A stretch of DNA of 64,000 nucleotides from Bog-756 sp963703145 (GCA_963703145.1 OY969793.1:124001-188000); one strand, 5' to 3'. Shown: positions 50,838 through 60,077, counted from the first letter of the stretch. Made by a program: numbers and translations. The notes: generated by a model from the letters alone, not told the origin.

Positions 50838-51569
50838 ATGCGCACCTGGAACGATGTCCGAGAGACCCTGGTCCCCCCGCCGGGTGACCGGCACGGGCCG
50901 CTGGTGCCGCTCTTGTTGGTCCTCACCGTCGTGACCGGCCTGGTCGACGCCTTCAGCTACCTCGTGCTCGGGCACGTGTTCGTGGCCAACATGACCGGGA
51001 ATGTGGTGTTCTTGGCCTTCGCCCTGGTGGGGGCTCAGGGCTTCTCCATCGCCGCCTCGTTCACCGCTCTGGTGGCGTTCGCTCTCGGCGCGGCGGTCAG
51101 TGGCCGGGTCGTCAAGCGGCTCGGGGGCAGAAGGGGCCGCATGCTGGCGGTGTCGAGCGCCTTCGAGCTGGCCCTGGTGGCGGTATCGACGGTCGTCGGG
51201 TGGCGGGTCGCCGACCCGGGCGCGGGTGCGGCGCGCTATGTCCTGATCGTGCTGTTGGGGCTGGCGACGGGCATGCAGAACGGGACGGTCCGCAAGCTGG
51301 CGGTTCCCGACCTGACCACCACCGTGCTCACCATGACCGTGACCGGGGCCGCCTTCGACAGCCGGCTGGCGGGCGGTCCGGGGTCGAAGATCGGTCGCCG
51401 CGGGCTGTCGGCCGGCGCCATGTTCGTCGGTGCGCTGGTGGGTGCCGCGACCATCCTGCATGCCAGCAGGCCGCTGAGTCTGGCCATCGCCCTGGTGCTC
51501 CTGGTCCCCGTGGCGGTACTGGCCGGGAGGCTGTCCCGCACCCGGCCGGCCTGGGACCAGGCGATCTGA
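50838..51569 (+). CDS. YoaK/DUF1275-family membrane protein
   Basis: 243 residues from ATG 50838 (GAGGAGG ribosome binding site). About six helices. The family signatures GLVDAFSYLVLGHVFVANMTGNVVFLA and LGLATGMQNGTVRKLAVPDLTTTVLTMTVTGAA are both present. Role unknown; related proteins are suspected transporters. It is convergent with the phosphoesterase gene, 11 bases apart. Confidence 0.9.
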   Translation: MRTWNDVRETLVPPPGDRHGPLVPLLLVLTVVTGLVDAFSYLVLGHVFVANMTGNVVFLAFALVGAQGFSIAASFTALVAFALGAAVSGRVVKRLGGRRGRMLAVSSAFELALVAVSTVVGWRVADPGAGAARYVLIVLLGLATGMQNGTVRKLAVPDLTTTVLTMTVTGAAFDSRLAGGPGSKIGRRGLSAGAMFVGALVGAATILHASRPLSLAIALVLLVPVAVLAGRLSRTRPAWDQAI

Positions 51570-51580
51570 GGCGGTGCGGC

Positions 51581-52861
51581 TCAGGACGCGCCGGTGAACA
51601 CGTCCTTGCCGAAGGTGGCACTGACCGTCCGAGCCTGGCCCAGTTTGGCCAGGCCGAACAGGTCCTCGACCGTTGCCAGGGTGGAGTAGTGGTTGTAGGG
51701 GACGGTGGTCACCGTTCCGCCCTTGATGAACGGCGAGATGAGGACCGTCCCGATCCGTCCACCGCCCGGGCCGAACCCTCCGGGCTGGGGTGCGGCCGGC
51801 CCCGGCTGTTCGTTGCAGCAGGCCGAGGCATCGGCGTTGCCCCCGTCGGGGTCGGCCTCGTCGAACGTCACCTCGAGGAGTCCGTCCTTCTTGAATGCCG
51901 CAGAGCCGGTGATGAGCGGGACCCAGGTCTGGAGGAAGGCGTCGATGTTGGTCAGTGCCGACGCAGACCCCTGCTGGTTGATGCACGGGGCGTCGTGGCC
52001 GTCGTTACACAGGTTGGGTGTGATGAAGCTGAGGTTGGGCGTGGTGGCGGCGGACTTCAGGTCGGTGGCCAGCCCGGTGGTGCCGGTGGGGACATCGGCC
52101 GGCAGCTGGCCGGTGGTGGTCCCGAGCGGCACGACGTCGGCGTCGCACAGCTTGGTGTCGTCGATGATGGAGTGGAAGTAGACGAACGGGTTGTGCCGGG
52201 TGGCGTAGCCGTCCCCGCTCACCGCCTTTTGGGTGTTGTCAGCACTGCCGACAGCCGGGTGGCCGCACACCGCAGCCTCCCGCGAGGCGATGTTGCCCAT
52301 GTCTTGCATGTAGGCCTTCCAGGTCCGATGGGCCGCACTCAACTGGTTGGCCACCGTCGTGACAGCCGTGGGGTAGACGCAGCCCGAGTCGGAGATCTGG
52401 CCGTCGGATGCCACCGTGGCCGATGGCGGGAAATCGACGAATTGCTGGCAGTCCGCCTGGGTGAGGGGGTTGGGGGCCTGTCCGGAGATCATGGCCAGAT
52501 AATTGTCATTGGAGAAGTGACCGATGCCGTAGTAGTCGGACAACAAGGCCCCCGATGCCGGGAGGGTGGTGGCCAGATAGGGGTCGTTGGCCGGTGTGCC
52601 AAAGGTGGTGGCGTACCCCTCGTTCTCCAACACGATGATGAAGACATGTCGGACGGGGGGCAGTCCGTTGGCCGGGGTGGTGGTGGACCCGCCCGGGGGC
52701 CCCGTCGTCGGCGACGCGGTGGTGGCCGGACTGCTCGAGGAGCCCGACGAGCAGGCGGCCAACAGGATGGCCACCGCTCCCACCAGGACGAATGCCAGCC
52801 GTGCCCGACCCGGTCGCAGGATCGGGCTGGGCGTGGTGGGTCGTGTCCGGGGTTGGCGCAT
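51581..52861 (-). CDS. Phosphoesterase-family lipoprotein (AcpA/phospholipase C-like)
   Basis: 426 residues from ATG 52861, seven bases after TAGAAC. Signal peptide with lipobox LLAAC (Cys36), so it is anchored outside. After a Ser/Thr/Pro linker comes the phosphoesterase domain: HVFIIVLENEGY, GIGHFSNDNYLAMISGQ, NLCNDGHDAPC, LLEVTFDEADPDGG and NHYSTLATVEDLFGL, with the acidic and His metal ligands of the alkaline-phosphatase superfamily. It hydrolyses a phosphate mono- or diester, perhaps to gain phosphate. Confidence 0.9.
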   Translation of the reverse strand: MRQPRTRPTTPSPILRPGRARLAFVLVGAVAILLAACSSGSSSSPATTASPTTGPPGGSTTTPANGLPPVRHVFIIVLENEGYATTFGTPANDPYLATTLPASGALLSDYYGIGHFSNDNYLAMISGQAPNPLTQADCQQFVDFPPSATVASDGQISDSGCVYPTAVTTVANQLSAAHRTWKAYMQDMGNIASREAAVCGHPAVGSADNTQKAVSGDGYATRHNPFVYFHSIIDDTKLCDADVVPLGTTTGQLPADVPTGTTGLATDLKSAATTPNLSFITPNLCNDGHDAPCINQQGSASALTNIDAFLQTWVPLITGSAAFKKDGLLEVTFDEADPDGGNADASACCNEQPGPAAPQPGGFGPGGGRIGTVLISPFIKGGTVTTVPYNHYSTLATVEDLFGLAKLGQARTVSATFGKDVFTGAS

Positions 52862-53006
52862 GGTGAGTGTTCTACCCCAGGGCGCTGCGGGATTGGTGGT
52901 GGCCGAACCCCGTGCCCCGGGCAGTGCGGGCCGGTCCACCTGCCCCGGCACCCTGCCCGGGTGCCAGTACACTCGGCCGGGTTCCCCGAGTTGACGGAGG
53001 CATCAC

Positions 53007-53204
53007 GTGAAGATTGTTGTCGACTACGACGAGTGCGCCAGCAACGCGGTGTGCATGGGCATCGCCCCTGAGGTGTTCGAAGTGCGAGACGACGGCTTTC
53101 TCTACGTGCTCGACGAGCATCCCGGCGAGGAGCTCTACGAGAAGGTGCGCCAAGCGGCCAACGGCTGCCCCACCGGCGCCATCACCATCGTCGAAGACGA
53201 GTAA
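53007..53204 (+). CDS. Ferredoxin ([3Fe-4S] type)
   Basis: 65 residues. CASNAVCMG followed by CPTGAITI gives three Cys ligands (C10, C16, C54) and a non-Cys position between them, the mark of 3Fe-4S ferredoxins that serve cytochrome P450s in actinobacteria. No P450 adjoins it; electron partner unknown. GTG start with GGAGG eight bases upstream. It is seven bases from gltX. Confidence 0.9.
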   Translation: MKIVVDYDECASNAVCMGIAPEVFEVRDDGFLYVLDEHPGEELYEKVRQAANGCPTGAITIVEDE

Positions 53205-53211
53205 AAGAGGC

Positions 53212-54693
53212 GTGGCCGGGGACGCCCCGAGGGTCCGCTTCGCCCCGTCGCCCACCGGCTACTTCCACGTCGGCAGCGCGCGCACGGCCCTGTTCAATTG
53301 GTTGGTGGCCCGCCAGTCGGGCGGCACCTTCATCCTGCGCATCGAGGACACCGACGCCGAGCGGGGTCGCGAGGAGTGGGTCGACGGGATCCTCACGGCC
53401 ATGCACTGGCTGTCCATGGATCCCGACGAGGGCCCGTTCCGCCAGTCCCTCCGCACCGCCCGCTACCACCAGGCCATCGATGCCCTGTGGGCGGCCGGCG
53501 CTCTCTACGCCTGTGATTGCACGCGTGACCAGATCGATGCCCGCAACAAGGCGGCGGGGATCATGACCCCGGGCTACGACGGGCACTGCCGCGGGCGCCG
53601 GCTGGCCCGGGAGGGGAACGCCCTCCGGTTCCGCACCCCCGACGACGGGGTCACCACCGTCCACGACGTGATCCGGGGCCCGGTCGAGTTCCCCTGTTCG
53701 GCCATGGACGACTTCGTGGCGGTCAGGGCCGACGGGGCGCCGCTGTTCGTCCTGGCCAACGTGGTCGACGACATGGACATGGCGATCACCCACGTGATCC
53801 GTGGCGAGGACCTGCTGCCCACCACGCCCAAGGGGCTGTTGGTGTGGGAGGCCCTGGTGGGACTGGGCTGGGTCACCGACGGATCGGCCGGCGCGGGCAC
53901 CGGTACCACGCCGGGTCTTCCCCGCTTCGCCCATCTCCCGATGCTGGTCAACGAGCAACGCAAGAAGCTGTCCAAGCGGCGGGACCCGGTGGCGGTCGAG
54001 TCCTACCGCGACCAGGGCTACCTGCCCGAGGCGTTCGTGAACTATCTAGGGCTGTTGGGATGGAGCCCTCCCGGCGACGTGGAGCACTTCGACCTGGACC
54101 AGATGCTCCAGTGGTTCCGCCTGGAGGACGTGAACCACTCGCCGGCCTTCTTCGACGTCGCCAAGCTCACCCACCTGAACGGTGAGTACATCCGGTCCAT
54201 GCCGCTGGCCGAGTTCATCGAGGCCTCTCGGCCCTGGTTGGCCGGCGACGAGGTGCCCTGGTCGTCGGCCGGCTTCGACGAGGAGGTGTTCACCGCCATT
54301 GCCCCCCTGGTCCAAGAGCGGGTGGCCATCCTGTCGGAGGTGCCGGCCATGGTGGACTTCTTGTTCCTGGAGGAGCCGCTGATCGACCCGGACTCCTGGG
54401 ACAAGGCGATTGCCGGTGACGAGGTGGCGCCCACCATCCTCACCGCAGCCATCACCGCCTATGGCGAGCTGGCCGACCGCTGGGACCGGGACGCCCTCTA
54501 TGCGGCCACCGTGGCCGTGGGGGAGGGTGTCGGCCGCAAGCTCGGCAAGGCCCAGGCGCCCATCCGGGTGGCGGTGACCGGTCGTCGAGTGGGGCCGCCC
54601 CTCTTCGAGGCCCTCGAGCTGCTCGGCCCCGAGCAGACCCTGGCCCGGTTGCGCCAGGCGCTCGACCGGGCGAGCGGCGGATCAGGGTCGTGA
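53212..54693 (+). CDS. gltX: Glutamyl-tRNA synthetase
   Basis: 493 residues from GTG 53212 (AAAGAGG upstream). Charges tRNA-Glu, and in actinobacteria usually also tRNA-Gln for later amidation. HIGH-type motif PSPTGYFHVGSARTALFNW near residue 10 and KLSKR (KMSKS) near 253. A zinc-site region CDCTRDQID ... YDGHCRGRR near 100-130 matches bacterial GluRS, and the helical anticodon domain fills the C-terminus. Complete. tRNA-Gln and tRNA-Glu genes lie about 5 kb away. It follows the ferredoxin gene by seven bases, so they are probably cotranscribed. Confidence 0.97.
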   Translation: MAGDAPRVRFAPSPTGYFHVGSARTALFNWLVARQSGGTFILRIEDTDAERGREEWVDGILTAMHWLSMDPDEGPFRQSLRTARYHQAIDALWAAGALYACDCTRDQIDARNKAAGIMTPGYDGHCRGRRLAREGNALRFRTPDDGVTTVHDVIRGPVEFPCSAMDDFVAVRADGAPLFVLANVVDDMDMAITHVIRGEDLLPTTPKGLLVWEALVGLGWVTDGSAGAGTGTTPGLPRFAHLPMLVNEQRKKLSKRRDPVAVESYRDQGYLPEAFVNYLGLLGWSPPGDVEHFDLDQMLQWFRLEDVNHSPAFFDVAKLTHLNGEYIRSMPLAEFIEASRPWLAGDEVPWSSAGFDEEVFTAIAPLVQERVAILSEVPAMVDFLFLEEPLIDPDSWDKAIAGDEVAPTILTAAITAYGELADRWDRDALYAATVAVGEGVGRKLGKAQAPIRVAVTGRRVGPPLFEALELLGPEQTLARLRQALDRASGGSGS

Positions 54694-54736
54694 GCGACGA
54701 CCGGCGAGCGACGACAGGCGAGGTGGCCTGACCGGC

Positions 54737-55420
54737 GTGGGCCTCGTCGCCACGATCACCGGGTGGCGCCTGCTCCGGTTCGTCCTCCGGCTGGTCGCCC
54801 TGGTGGTGACGGTCCTCGTGGTGTACCTGCTGGTCACCGCGGGCCAGGTGTGGTTGACGTCCCGGCGCTACGAGCCCCACCACGCCGGGGCCATCGTGGT
54901 GATGGGTGCAGCCCAGTACAACGGGGTTCCGTCACCGGACCTGCGGGCCCGGCTGGACGAGGCGGGGCTCCTGTGGCATCAGGGCTACGCCGGCACGATC
55001 ATGGTGACGGGGTCCAAGGAGCCGGGCGACCACTACACCGAAGCCGAGGCCTCGGCCCGCTACCTGATGCAGGTGGCCCAGGTCCCGGGGCGGGACATCC
55101 TGGAGGCCGGGGGGACCGATTCGTGGGCCAACCTGGCCGATGCCGCCCCCACCCTGCTGGCCCGGGGTGACTCGACGGTGCTGATCGTGACCGACCCCTT
55201 CCACGAGGCCCGCAGCCTGGCCATCGCCTCCTCCCTGCAGCTCCGGCCCTCGCCCACGCCGACCCGGACCTCGCCGATCCAGGGCCTGGGCACGGTGCCC
55301 TATTTCGCCAAGGAGACCGTCGGGGTGGCACTGGGCCGCATCGTGGGGTTCAATCACCTGACCGAGCTGCACAGCTCGCTCGGGTCGGTCGCCACACAGC
55401 GGGTGGTCGTGCTGCCGTGA
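54737..55420 (+). CDS. YdcF/SanA-like (DUF218) membrane-anchored protein
   Basis: 227 residues. One membrane helix at about 13-38 (LLRFVLRLVALVVTVLVVYLLVTAG), then the DUF218 domain: AIVVMGAAQYNGVPSPDLRARLDEA, GTIMVTGSKEPGDHYTEAEASARYL, GGTDSWANLADA and VLIVTDPFHEARSL. SanA/YdcF proteins are linked with envelope integrity; molecular function unknown. It is 43 bases after gltX. The GTG start lacks a clear ribosome binding site. Confidence 0.88.
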   Translation: MGLVATITGWRLLRFVLRLVALVVTVLVVYLLVTAGQVWLTSRRYEPHHAGAIVVMGAAQYNGVPSPDLRARLDEAGLLWHQGYAGTIMVTGSKEPGDHYTEAEASARYLMQVAQVPGRDILEAGGTDSWANLADAAPTLLARGDSTVLIVTDPFHEARSLAIASSLQLRPSPTPTRTSPIQGLGTVPYFAKETVGVALGRIVGFNHLTELHSSLGSVATQRVVVLP

Positions 55421-55430
55421 CGGGGTCGCT

Positions 55431-56988
55431 GTGAACCGCAACGTGCTCTTCATCACCGTTGACCAGTGGCGGGGGGACGCGCTCGTCGGCCGTCGGCCAT
55501 CCGGTGCTCACCACGCCCACTCTCGACGGGTTGGCCGAGGGCGGGGTGCTCTTTGCCAACCACTGGGCCAACGCCGCGCCCTGCGGCCCGTCACGGGCCT
55601 GTCTCTACACGGGGACCTATCTGCACCACAACCGGTCGCTCCACAACGGGACGCCTCTGGATGCGCGCTTCACCAACGTGGCCCTGCTGGCCCGCCAGGC
55701 GGGCTACGACCCGGTGCTGTTCGGGTACACCGACACCAGCCTCGATCCGAGAACCCTGCCGGCGGGGGATCCCAGGCTGTCGACCTACGAGGGGGTGCTG
55801 CCCGGCTTCCGGGCGGTGGTCCACGACCCGTGGGAGGCGGGCAGTCTCGAGTGGGGTCGCTGGCTGGCCGACAAGGGGGTCGAGGTGCCGTCGCGTCCCC
55901 GCGATCTGTACCGACCCATCGACGGGTTCCCGGGCGCCGACCGGCACGGCTCGACGTGGGCGCCGACCCGATTCACCGCCGAGCAGTCCGAGACGGCATT
56001 CCTGTGTGAGGCGGTGACCTCATGGCTCGACCGGCACGGCGACGAGCCGTTCTTCATCCATGCGTCGTTCATCCGGCCCCATCCTCCCCGGCGCAATCCG
56101 GTCGGGTACCACGACCGCTATGACGCCGACAGCCTCCCGGACTTCGTAGGGGCCGCCACCAAGTCCGACGAAGCGGCCATCCATCCGCTGAACCAGGTGC
56201 TCATGACGCTGCCCTACGCGGCCGCCCCGGACGACGAGCGGGAACGACGTCAGATGCGGGCCACGTACCACGGGGCCCAACAAGAGGTCGACGACCGGCT
56301 GGCCGATCTGCTCGCCCATCTGGACAGCACCGGCCTAGCCGACTCCACCCTGGTCGTGGTGACCAGCGACCACGGCGAGATGGGTGGCGACCACTGGCTG
56401 GTCGAGAAGCTGGGCTACTGGGACGAGTCCTTCCACGTGCCCCTGATCGTCCGAGATCCCGATCCCGGTGCGGACACCACCCGCGGATCGACGGTCCGGG
56501 CCGTCACCGAGTCCGTCGACGTGCTGCCCACCATCTGTAAGTGGCTGGGGATCGAGGTGCCGCTCCAGTCCGACGGGTCCGGCCTGCAGCCCTTCCTCAC
56601 CGGGGAGGGTCTCGGCCCCGACGGTCGGCCCGAGCAGTGGCGCCAGGAGGCCCATTGGAGTTGGAGCTTCGCCAACCCCACCACCCTGCTGGCCGAGAAG
56701 CACTTCGACCTGCCGATGGCCCACTGCCTGCTGGACGTGGTGCGCAATGACCACGTCAAGTACGTCCAGTTCGCCGCCGATCCGTCGGTGCTGCCACCGC
56801 TGCTGTTCGACCTGGACGAGGACCCGGACCACCTCCACGACCTGGTCCGCCAGGGTGGCCATGCCCAACAGGGGTGGGACGCGGCCCAGCGTTGGGCCCG
56901 GTGGCGGATGCGCAACGACGACCGCACTCTGTCGGGAACCATGCTCACCGGGCAGGGGCTGGTCGAGACCCGGGACGTCTGGCGGTAG
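55431..56988 (+). pseudogene. Phosphonate monoester hydrolase-like (PMH) alkaline-phosphatase-superfamily enzyme, frameshifted near 5' end
   Basis: GTG 55431 begins NVLFITVDQWRGDAL, the metal-site start of the family. One base too many near 55485 shifts the frame, and the next frame continues AVGHPVLTTPTLDGLA to the end. The length is one more than a multiple of three; removing a base gives 518 residues. The rest matches bacterial PMHs closely: CGPSR (Cys to formylglycine), GTYLHHNRSLHNGTPLD, GYTDTSLDPRTL, FFIHASFIRPHPP, RQMRATYHG, TSDHGEMGGDH, ESFHVPLIVRDPDP and ESVDVLPTICKWLG. PMHs cut phosphonate monoesters, and also sulfate and phosphate esters. It converges on the phosphonate operon (56997-59697), eight bases away. 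Confidence 0.85.
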
Positions 56989-56996
56989 TCCGTTCG

Positions 56997-57809
56997 TCAG
57001 CGGCGAACCGGCTGTCCCTGGACCAGCACGGGGAACTGGCGGTCGGGCACATCGGCCGGCGTCCGAACCAGGCCACCCGGTACCGACCGGACCACGTCGG
57101 CACCGGCGGGGGCGTACTGGATGATGTAGGCCTTGCGCACCTGGTCGGTGTCGTTGGGGCCGGTGCAGTGGGGGGTCAGCGAGGAGAACACGACGATGCT
57201 GCCCTGTGGAGCAGGCACGGCCACGGCCCCTGCCGGTTGATCGAAGCAGACCAGCCCGGTGGCTGACACCTCGTGGTCAAGGGTGCCCCGCCGGTGCAGG
57301 CCTGGCACCACCCAGGGACAGCCGTTGCGCTCATCGGCGTCGGTGAGGGCGATCCAGCACGTGAGGTACTGCTGGGGCTCGATGAAGGCGTAGCCGTTGT
57401 CCTGGTGCCAGGGGAACGGCGACGGTGTGTGCGGCTTCTTGTAGACGGCCTGGTCCCAGTAGAGCCGCACGTCCGGCCCGATGAGGTCGGCGCACAGGCC
57501 AGTAAGGACCGGATCGGATACGAAGTTGGCCAGGCGCTCGGACTCGGCCGCCAGGTGGGTGCTGAAGGTGATCTCATCGGCCCGGGCGATGAGAAAGGTG
57601 CCACCCTGCTCGCGGAGCCACTCCTCGTGCCGATGTTCGATGGGGTCGATCGCTCCCGTCACCGCCTCGATCTGGTCGCGACTAAAGGCGCCCTCGAGTA
57701 CGAAGTAGCCGTCCTCGTCATACCGATGGGCCTGCTCATCGGTCACCGTGGTGAACGGGCCCTTGGTGGGTTGCCAGGTGAAGTTGGTGTTCAGGTCATG
57801 GAGCGCCAT
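56997..57809 (-). CDS. Phytanoyl-CoA dioxygenase (PhyH)-family Fe(II)/2-oxoglutarate oxygenase
   Basis: 270 residues from ATG 57809 (GGAGGGGG eight bases upstream). The iron triad is H-x-D in WHQDNGY near residue 133 and a distal His in TPHCTGPN near 208, with the 2-oxoglutarate Arg in VRKAYII near 220. The family includes PhnY and TmpA, which hydroxylate aminoethylphosphonates at C1. Context (PhnX-like HAD, FAD oxidoreductase, PMH-like gene) makes a phosphonate substrate likely, though other PhyH proteins act on ectoine or lipids. Third gene of the operon, 56 bases after the HAD gene. Confidence 0.87.
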   Translation of the reverse strand: MALHDLNTNFTWQPTKGPFTTVTDEQAHRYDEDGYFVLEGAFSRDQIEAVTGAIDPIEHRHEEWLREQGGTFLIARADEITFSTHLAAESERLANFVSDPVLTGLCADLIGPDVRLYWDQAVYKKPHTPSPFPWHQDNGYAFIEPQQYLTCWIALTDADERNGCPWVVPGLHRRGTLDHEVSATGLVCFDQPAGAVAVPAPQGSIVVFSSLTPHCTGPNDTDQVRKAYIIQYAPAGADVVRSVPGGLVRTPADVPDRQFPVLVQGQPVRR

Positions 57810-57865
57810 CGGACGACCCCCTCCCATGCCAGCCGTGGAGACCGATGGTCACCGTGCCTCGCTGA

Positions 57866-58552
57866 TCACGCCTGGCCCTGGAACACCAGGTTGCAGAGGT
57901 CGGCCACCGAGTCGATCAGATGGGTGTGGGGTGCGGCCGCCAGCTCGTCCCGGGTATGGGCCCCGGTCAGCACCCCGACGACCAGGGAGGCCCCGGCCCG
58001 GGTGCCGGCCAACAGATCGCTGGCGGTGTCGCCCACGACCGCCACCTCGGCCACACTGTCGATGCGCAGCCGCAGTACAGCGGTGAGGATCATGTCGGGC
58101 CAGGGCCGACCGCGTCCGGCGTCGACCGGGGACAGCGACAGGTCGACTAACCCCTCCCACCCGAGGGTCCCAACGATGCGCGCTCGGGTGGCAGGTGAGA
58201 AGCCGGTGGTCAGGCAGATCCGGATGCCGGCCTGACGTAGCCGGGCGAACGCGGCCTCGGCGCCGTCGATGGCGGAAACCTCGCCCCGGTCGACCGCTTG
58301 GTCGAAGGCCAGTTCGAAGGCGGAGTTGGCCAACTCGGCCCGGTGGCGGTCGCCACCCACGAGCTCGGTGAAGACCTCGATCTTCGACTGGCCCATGGTG
58401 CGCCGGATGTAGGCCGCGGGATCGGCGGACAAGGCGCCGGCCGTCAGACCCACCGAGTCGAGGGCCCGTTGAAAGGCCTCCTCCACGGCGCCGTCATCCG
58501 CGACCGTGGTGCCGGCCATGTCCAGCGCCACCAGGCGGATCGGCGGTCTCAT
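57866..58552 (-). CDS. PhnX-like HAD phosphonatase
   Basis: 228 residues. HAD nucleophile motif I is LDMAGTTV (Asp11), followed by the cap with MGQSKIEVF near residue 53, where the Lys corresponds to the Schiff-base Lys of PhnX (phosphonoacetaldehyde hydrolase), then TTGFSPATRARI (motif II/III region) and VVGDTASDLLAGTRAG (motif IV). It would hydrolyse the C-P bond of phosphonoacetaldehyde or a close relative. It starts at ATG 58552, overlapping the FAD oxidoreductase by four bases (ATGA). Confidence 0.88.
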   Translation of the reverse strand: MRPPIRLVALDMAGTTVADDGAVEEAFQRALDSVGLTAGALSADPAAYIRRTMGQSKIEVFTELVGGDRHRAELANSAFELAFDQAVDRGEVSAIDGAEAAFARLRQAGIRICLTTGFSPATRARIVGTLGWEGLVDLSLSPVDAGRGRPWPDMILTAVLRLRIDSVAEVAVVGDTASDLLAGTRAGASLVVGVLTGAHTRDELAAAPHTHLIDSVADLCNLVFQGQA

Positions 58553-59697
58553 CGGGTGACCAGGTCCCAGGTGCGCTCGGCGATGGCGGGTGACAGGGTC
58601 ATCCCCCGCCCGGCCGGCCCGGTCACGACCAGCACCCCCGGATCGACGTGTTCGGACCAGTAGACCTGCCCGTCGGTGGTGTCGGTGTAGACGCCGGCCC
58701 AGCGCCTGACCACTGGCGGCAGCTCCCATCCGAGCAGGGCCTCGGCCCGGGCGCGCAGCTCGTCGTAAGGGGCCTCGTCGACCGCGAAGTCGAACGGCTC
58801 GTCGTAGCAGTGCGTGTCGCCGATGGTGAGGCTCCCGTCGCCCCGCTGCACCACCAGCAGCTGCATCCCCCATGACGCAGTGGTCGGAGCCGGCGGTGGG
58901 AGCCGGTCTCTGCTGGGCAGGTCGAAGGCGGGGTAGTAGCGGAGGGAGTCACCGTCGGCGATCGCCGTGGTGAGGTGCTCGCCGGTCGGGGCGGTCTGCA
59001 TCATCTGTAGCCGGCACCGACGTAGGGGTGCAGCTGCCAGCGCGGTGCCGATCCGCCCGCCGAGGCCGGACAGGCGGTCCCCCGTGCACAAGAGGGTGAG
59101 CGTGCCGTTGTGGCGATCCCCACGGTCGTCGACTACGGACACGCAGGAAGCGTCGGAGGCCGACGATCCGATCGCGTCCACCGCCTGGCGTCCGGGCAGC
59201 CACCGGTAGCGACCGGATGTCTCGAGATGGTCCCGAACCGCACCGAGCACCGAACTCGGCTCGACTACAGCATCCGTGCGACACCAAAGGCCGCCAAGGA
59301 TGGGCCCCTTGATCACCGGATTGACCGACCGCACCTCACTGGCATCGAGCAGTTCGAAGCCTCGGGCCGGTGCATCGGCTTGCGCCACAGCTTCGGTCAA
59401 TAGGGCCAACTCCTCGGGCCCGCTGGCCAAGGTCAGAGAGCCGTCCGGTCGGAAGCCGATGCCAGGGACCGCCTCGGCCAACCGCTCCCAGAGCAGGCGG
59501 GCCCTCAGCGCCAGGTCAAGTTCGGCACCCGAAGCGCGGCCGCTCACCCAGATCAGCCCGAAGTTCCGGACCGAGGCCCGCCGGGGCCGGAGATCAGCCT
59601 CGAGGTGGAGTACCTCCCAACCTCGCTGGCACGCCTCCAGGGCGTGCATGGTGCCGAGGATCCCACCACCGACGATCACCGCCCGCTCCGAGGTCAT
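58549..59697 (-). CDS. FAD-dependent amine oxidoreductase of the phosphonate-linked type (TIGR03364/HpnW-like)
   Basis: 382 residues. FAD-binding start AVIVGGGILGTMHALEACQRG (GxGxxG) and EADLRPRRASVRNFGLIW, where the RNFGLIW stretch is typical of a family found beside phosphonatase genes. Related enzymes (PbfD-type) oxidise N-methyl or free 2-aminoethylphosphonate to phosphonoacetaldehyde. It is the first gene of the operon; the ATG lies eight bases after a TACGAT box (leaderless). Its product is the expected substrate of the downstream PhnX-like enzyme. Confidence 0.87.
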   Translation of the reverse strand: MTSERAVIVGGGILGTMHALEACQRGWEVLHLEADLRPRRASVRNFGLIWVSGRASGAELDLALRARLLWERLAEAVPGIGFRPDGSLTLASGPEELALLTEAVAQADAPARGFELLDASEVRSVNPVIKGPILGGLWCRTDAVVEPSSVLGAVRDHLETSGRYRWLPGRQAVDAIGSSASDASCVSVVDDRGDRHNGTLTLLCTGDRLSGLGGRIGTALAAAPLRRCRLQMMQTAPTGEHLTTAIADGDSLRYYPAFDLPSRDRLPPPAPTTASWGMQLLVVQRGDGSLTIGDTHCYDEPFDFAVDEAPYDELRARAEALLGWELPPVVRRWAGVYTDTTDGQVYWSEHVDPGVLVVTGPAGRGMTLSPAIAERTWDLVTR

Positions 59698-59829
59698 TGC
59701 CCCTGATCGTAGCGACGCCGGCCTCGGAGGAGCAGGGGAGTGGCCGGGGTGCCCTCGGCGCGGATTGTCCGGCTATCGGGGGGCAGTCACCCGGCCACCC
59801 GAGGTCGGCTAAATTGGCGGTTCGCCCAT

Positions 59830-59902
59830 TCGGGGGTGGCGCAACTGGCAGCGCGCATGATTCTGGTTCATGAGGTTGGAGGTTCGAGCCCTCCCCCCCG
59901 AG
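59830..59902 (+). tRNA. tRNA-Gln (anticodon CTG)
   Basis: Full cloverleaf of 73 nt. Acceptor 59830-59836 pairs with 59895-59901 (TCGGGGG/CCCCCGA), D stem GCGC, anticodon stem CATGA/TCATG with loop TTCTGGT giving CTG, T stem GGAGG/CCTCC around TTCGAGC, discriminator G. CCA is not encoded. A tRNA-Glu lies 88 bases downstream. Confidence 0.95.
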
Positions 59903-59990
59903 CGTTCACCGTCCCCATTCGGGCGCAGTGGCAGGTCAGACCCGGCCACGGCCGGTTAGTGGCTCGTTCTGGGAGGAACGGGCCGAACAG

Positions 59991-60063
59991 GGTCCCATCG
60001 TCTAGAGGCCTAGGACACCACCCTCTCAAGGTGGAGACACGGGTTCGAACCCCGTTGGGACTG
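59991..60063 (+). tRNA. tRNA-Glu (anticodon CTC)
   Basis: Full cloverleaf of 73 nt. Acceptor 59991-59997 (GGTCCCA) pairs with 60056-60062, anticodon stem CCACC/GGTGG with loop CTCTCAA giving CTC, T stem ACGGG/CCCGT around TTCGAAC, discriminator G. No CCA. An integrase gene begins 109 bases after it, so its 3' end is the likely attachment site of an integrated element. Confidence 0.95.
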
Positions 60064-60077
60064 CCAGAAGAAACACC

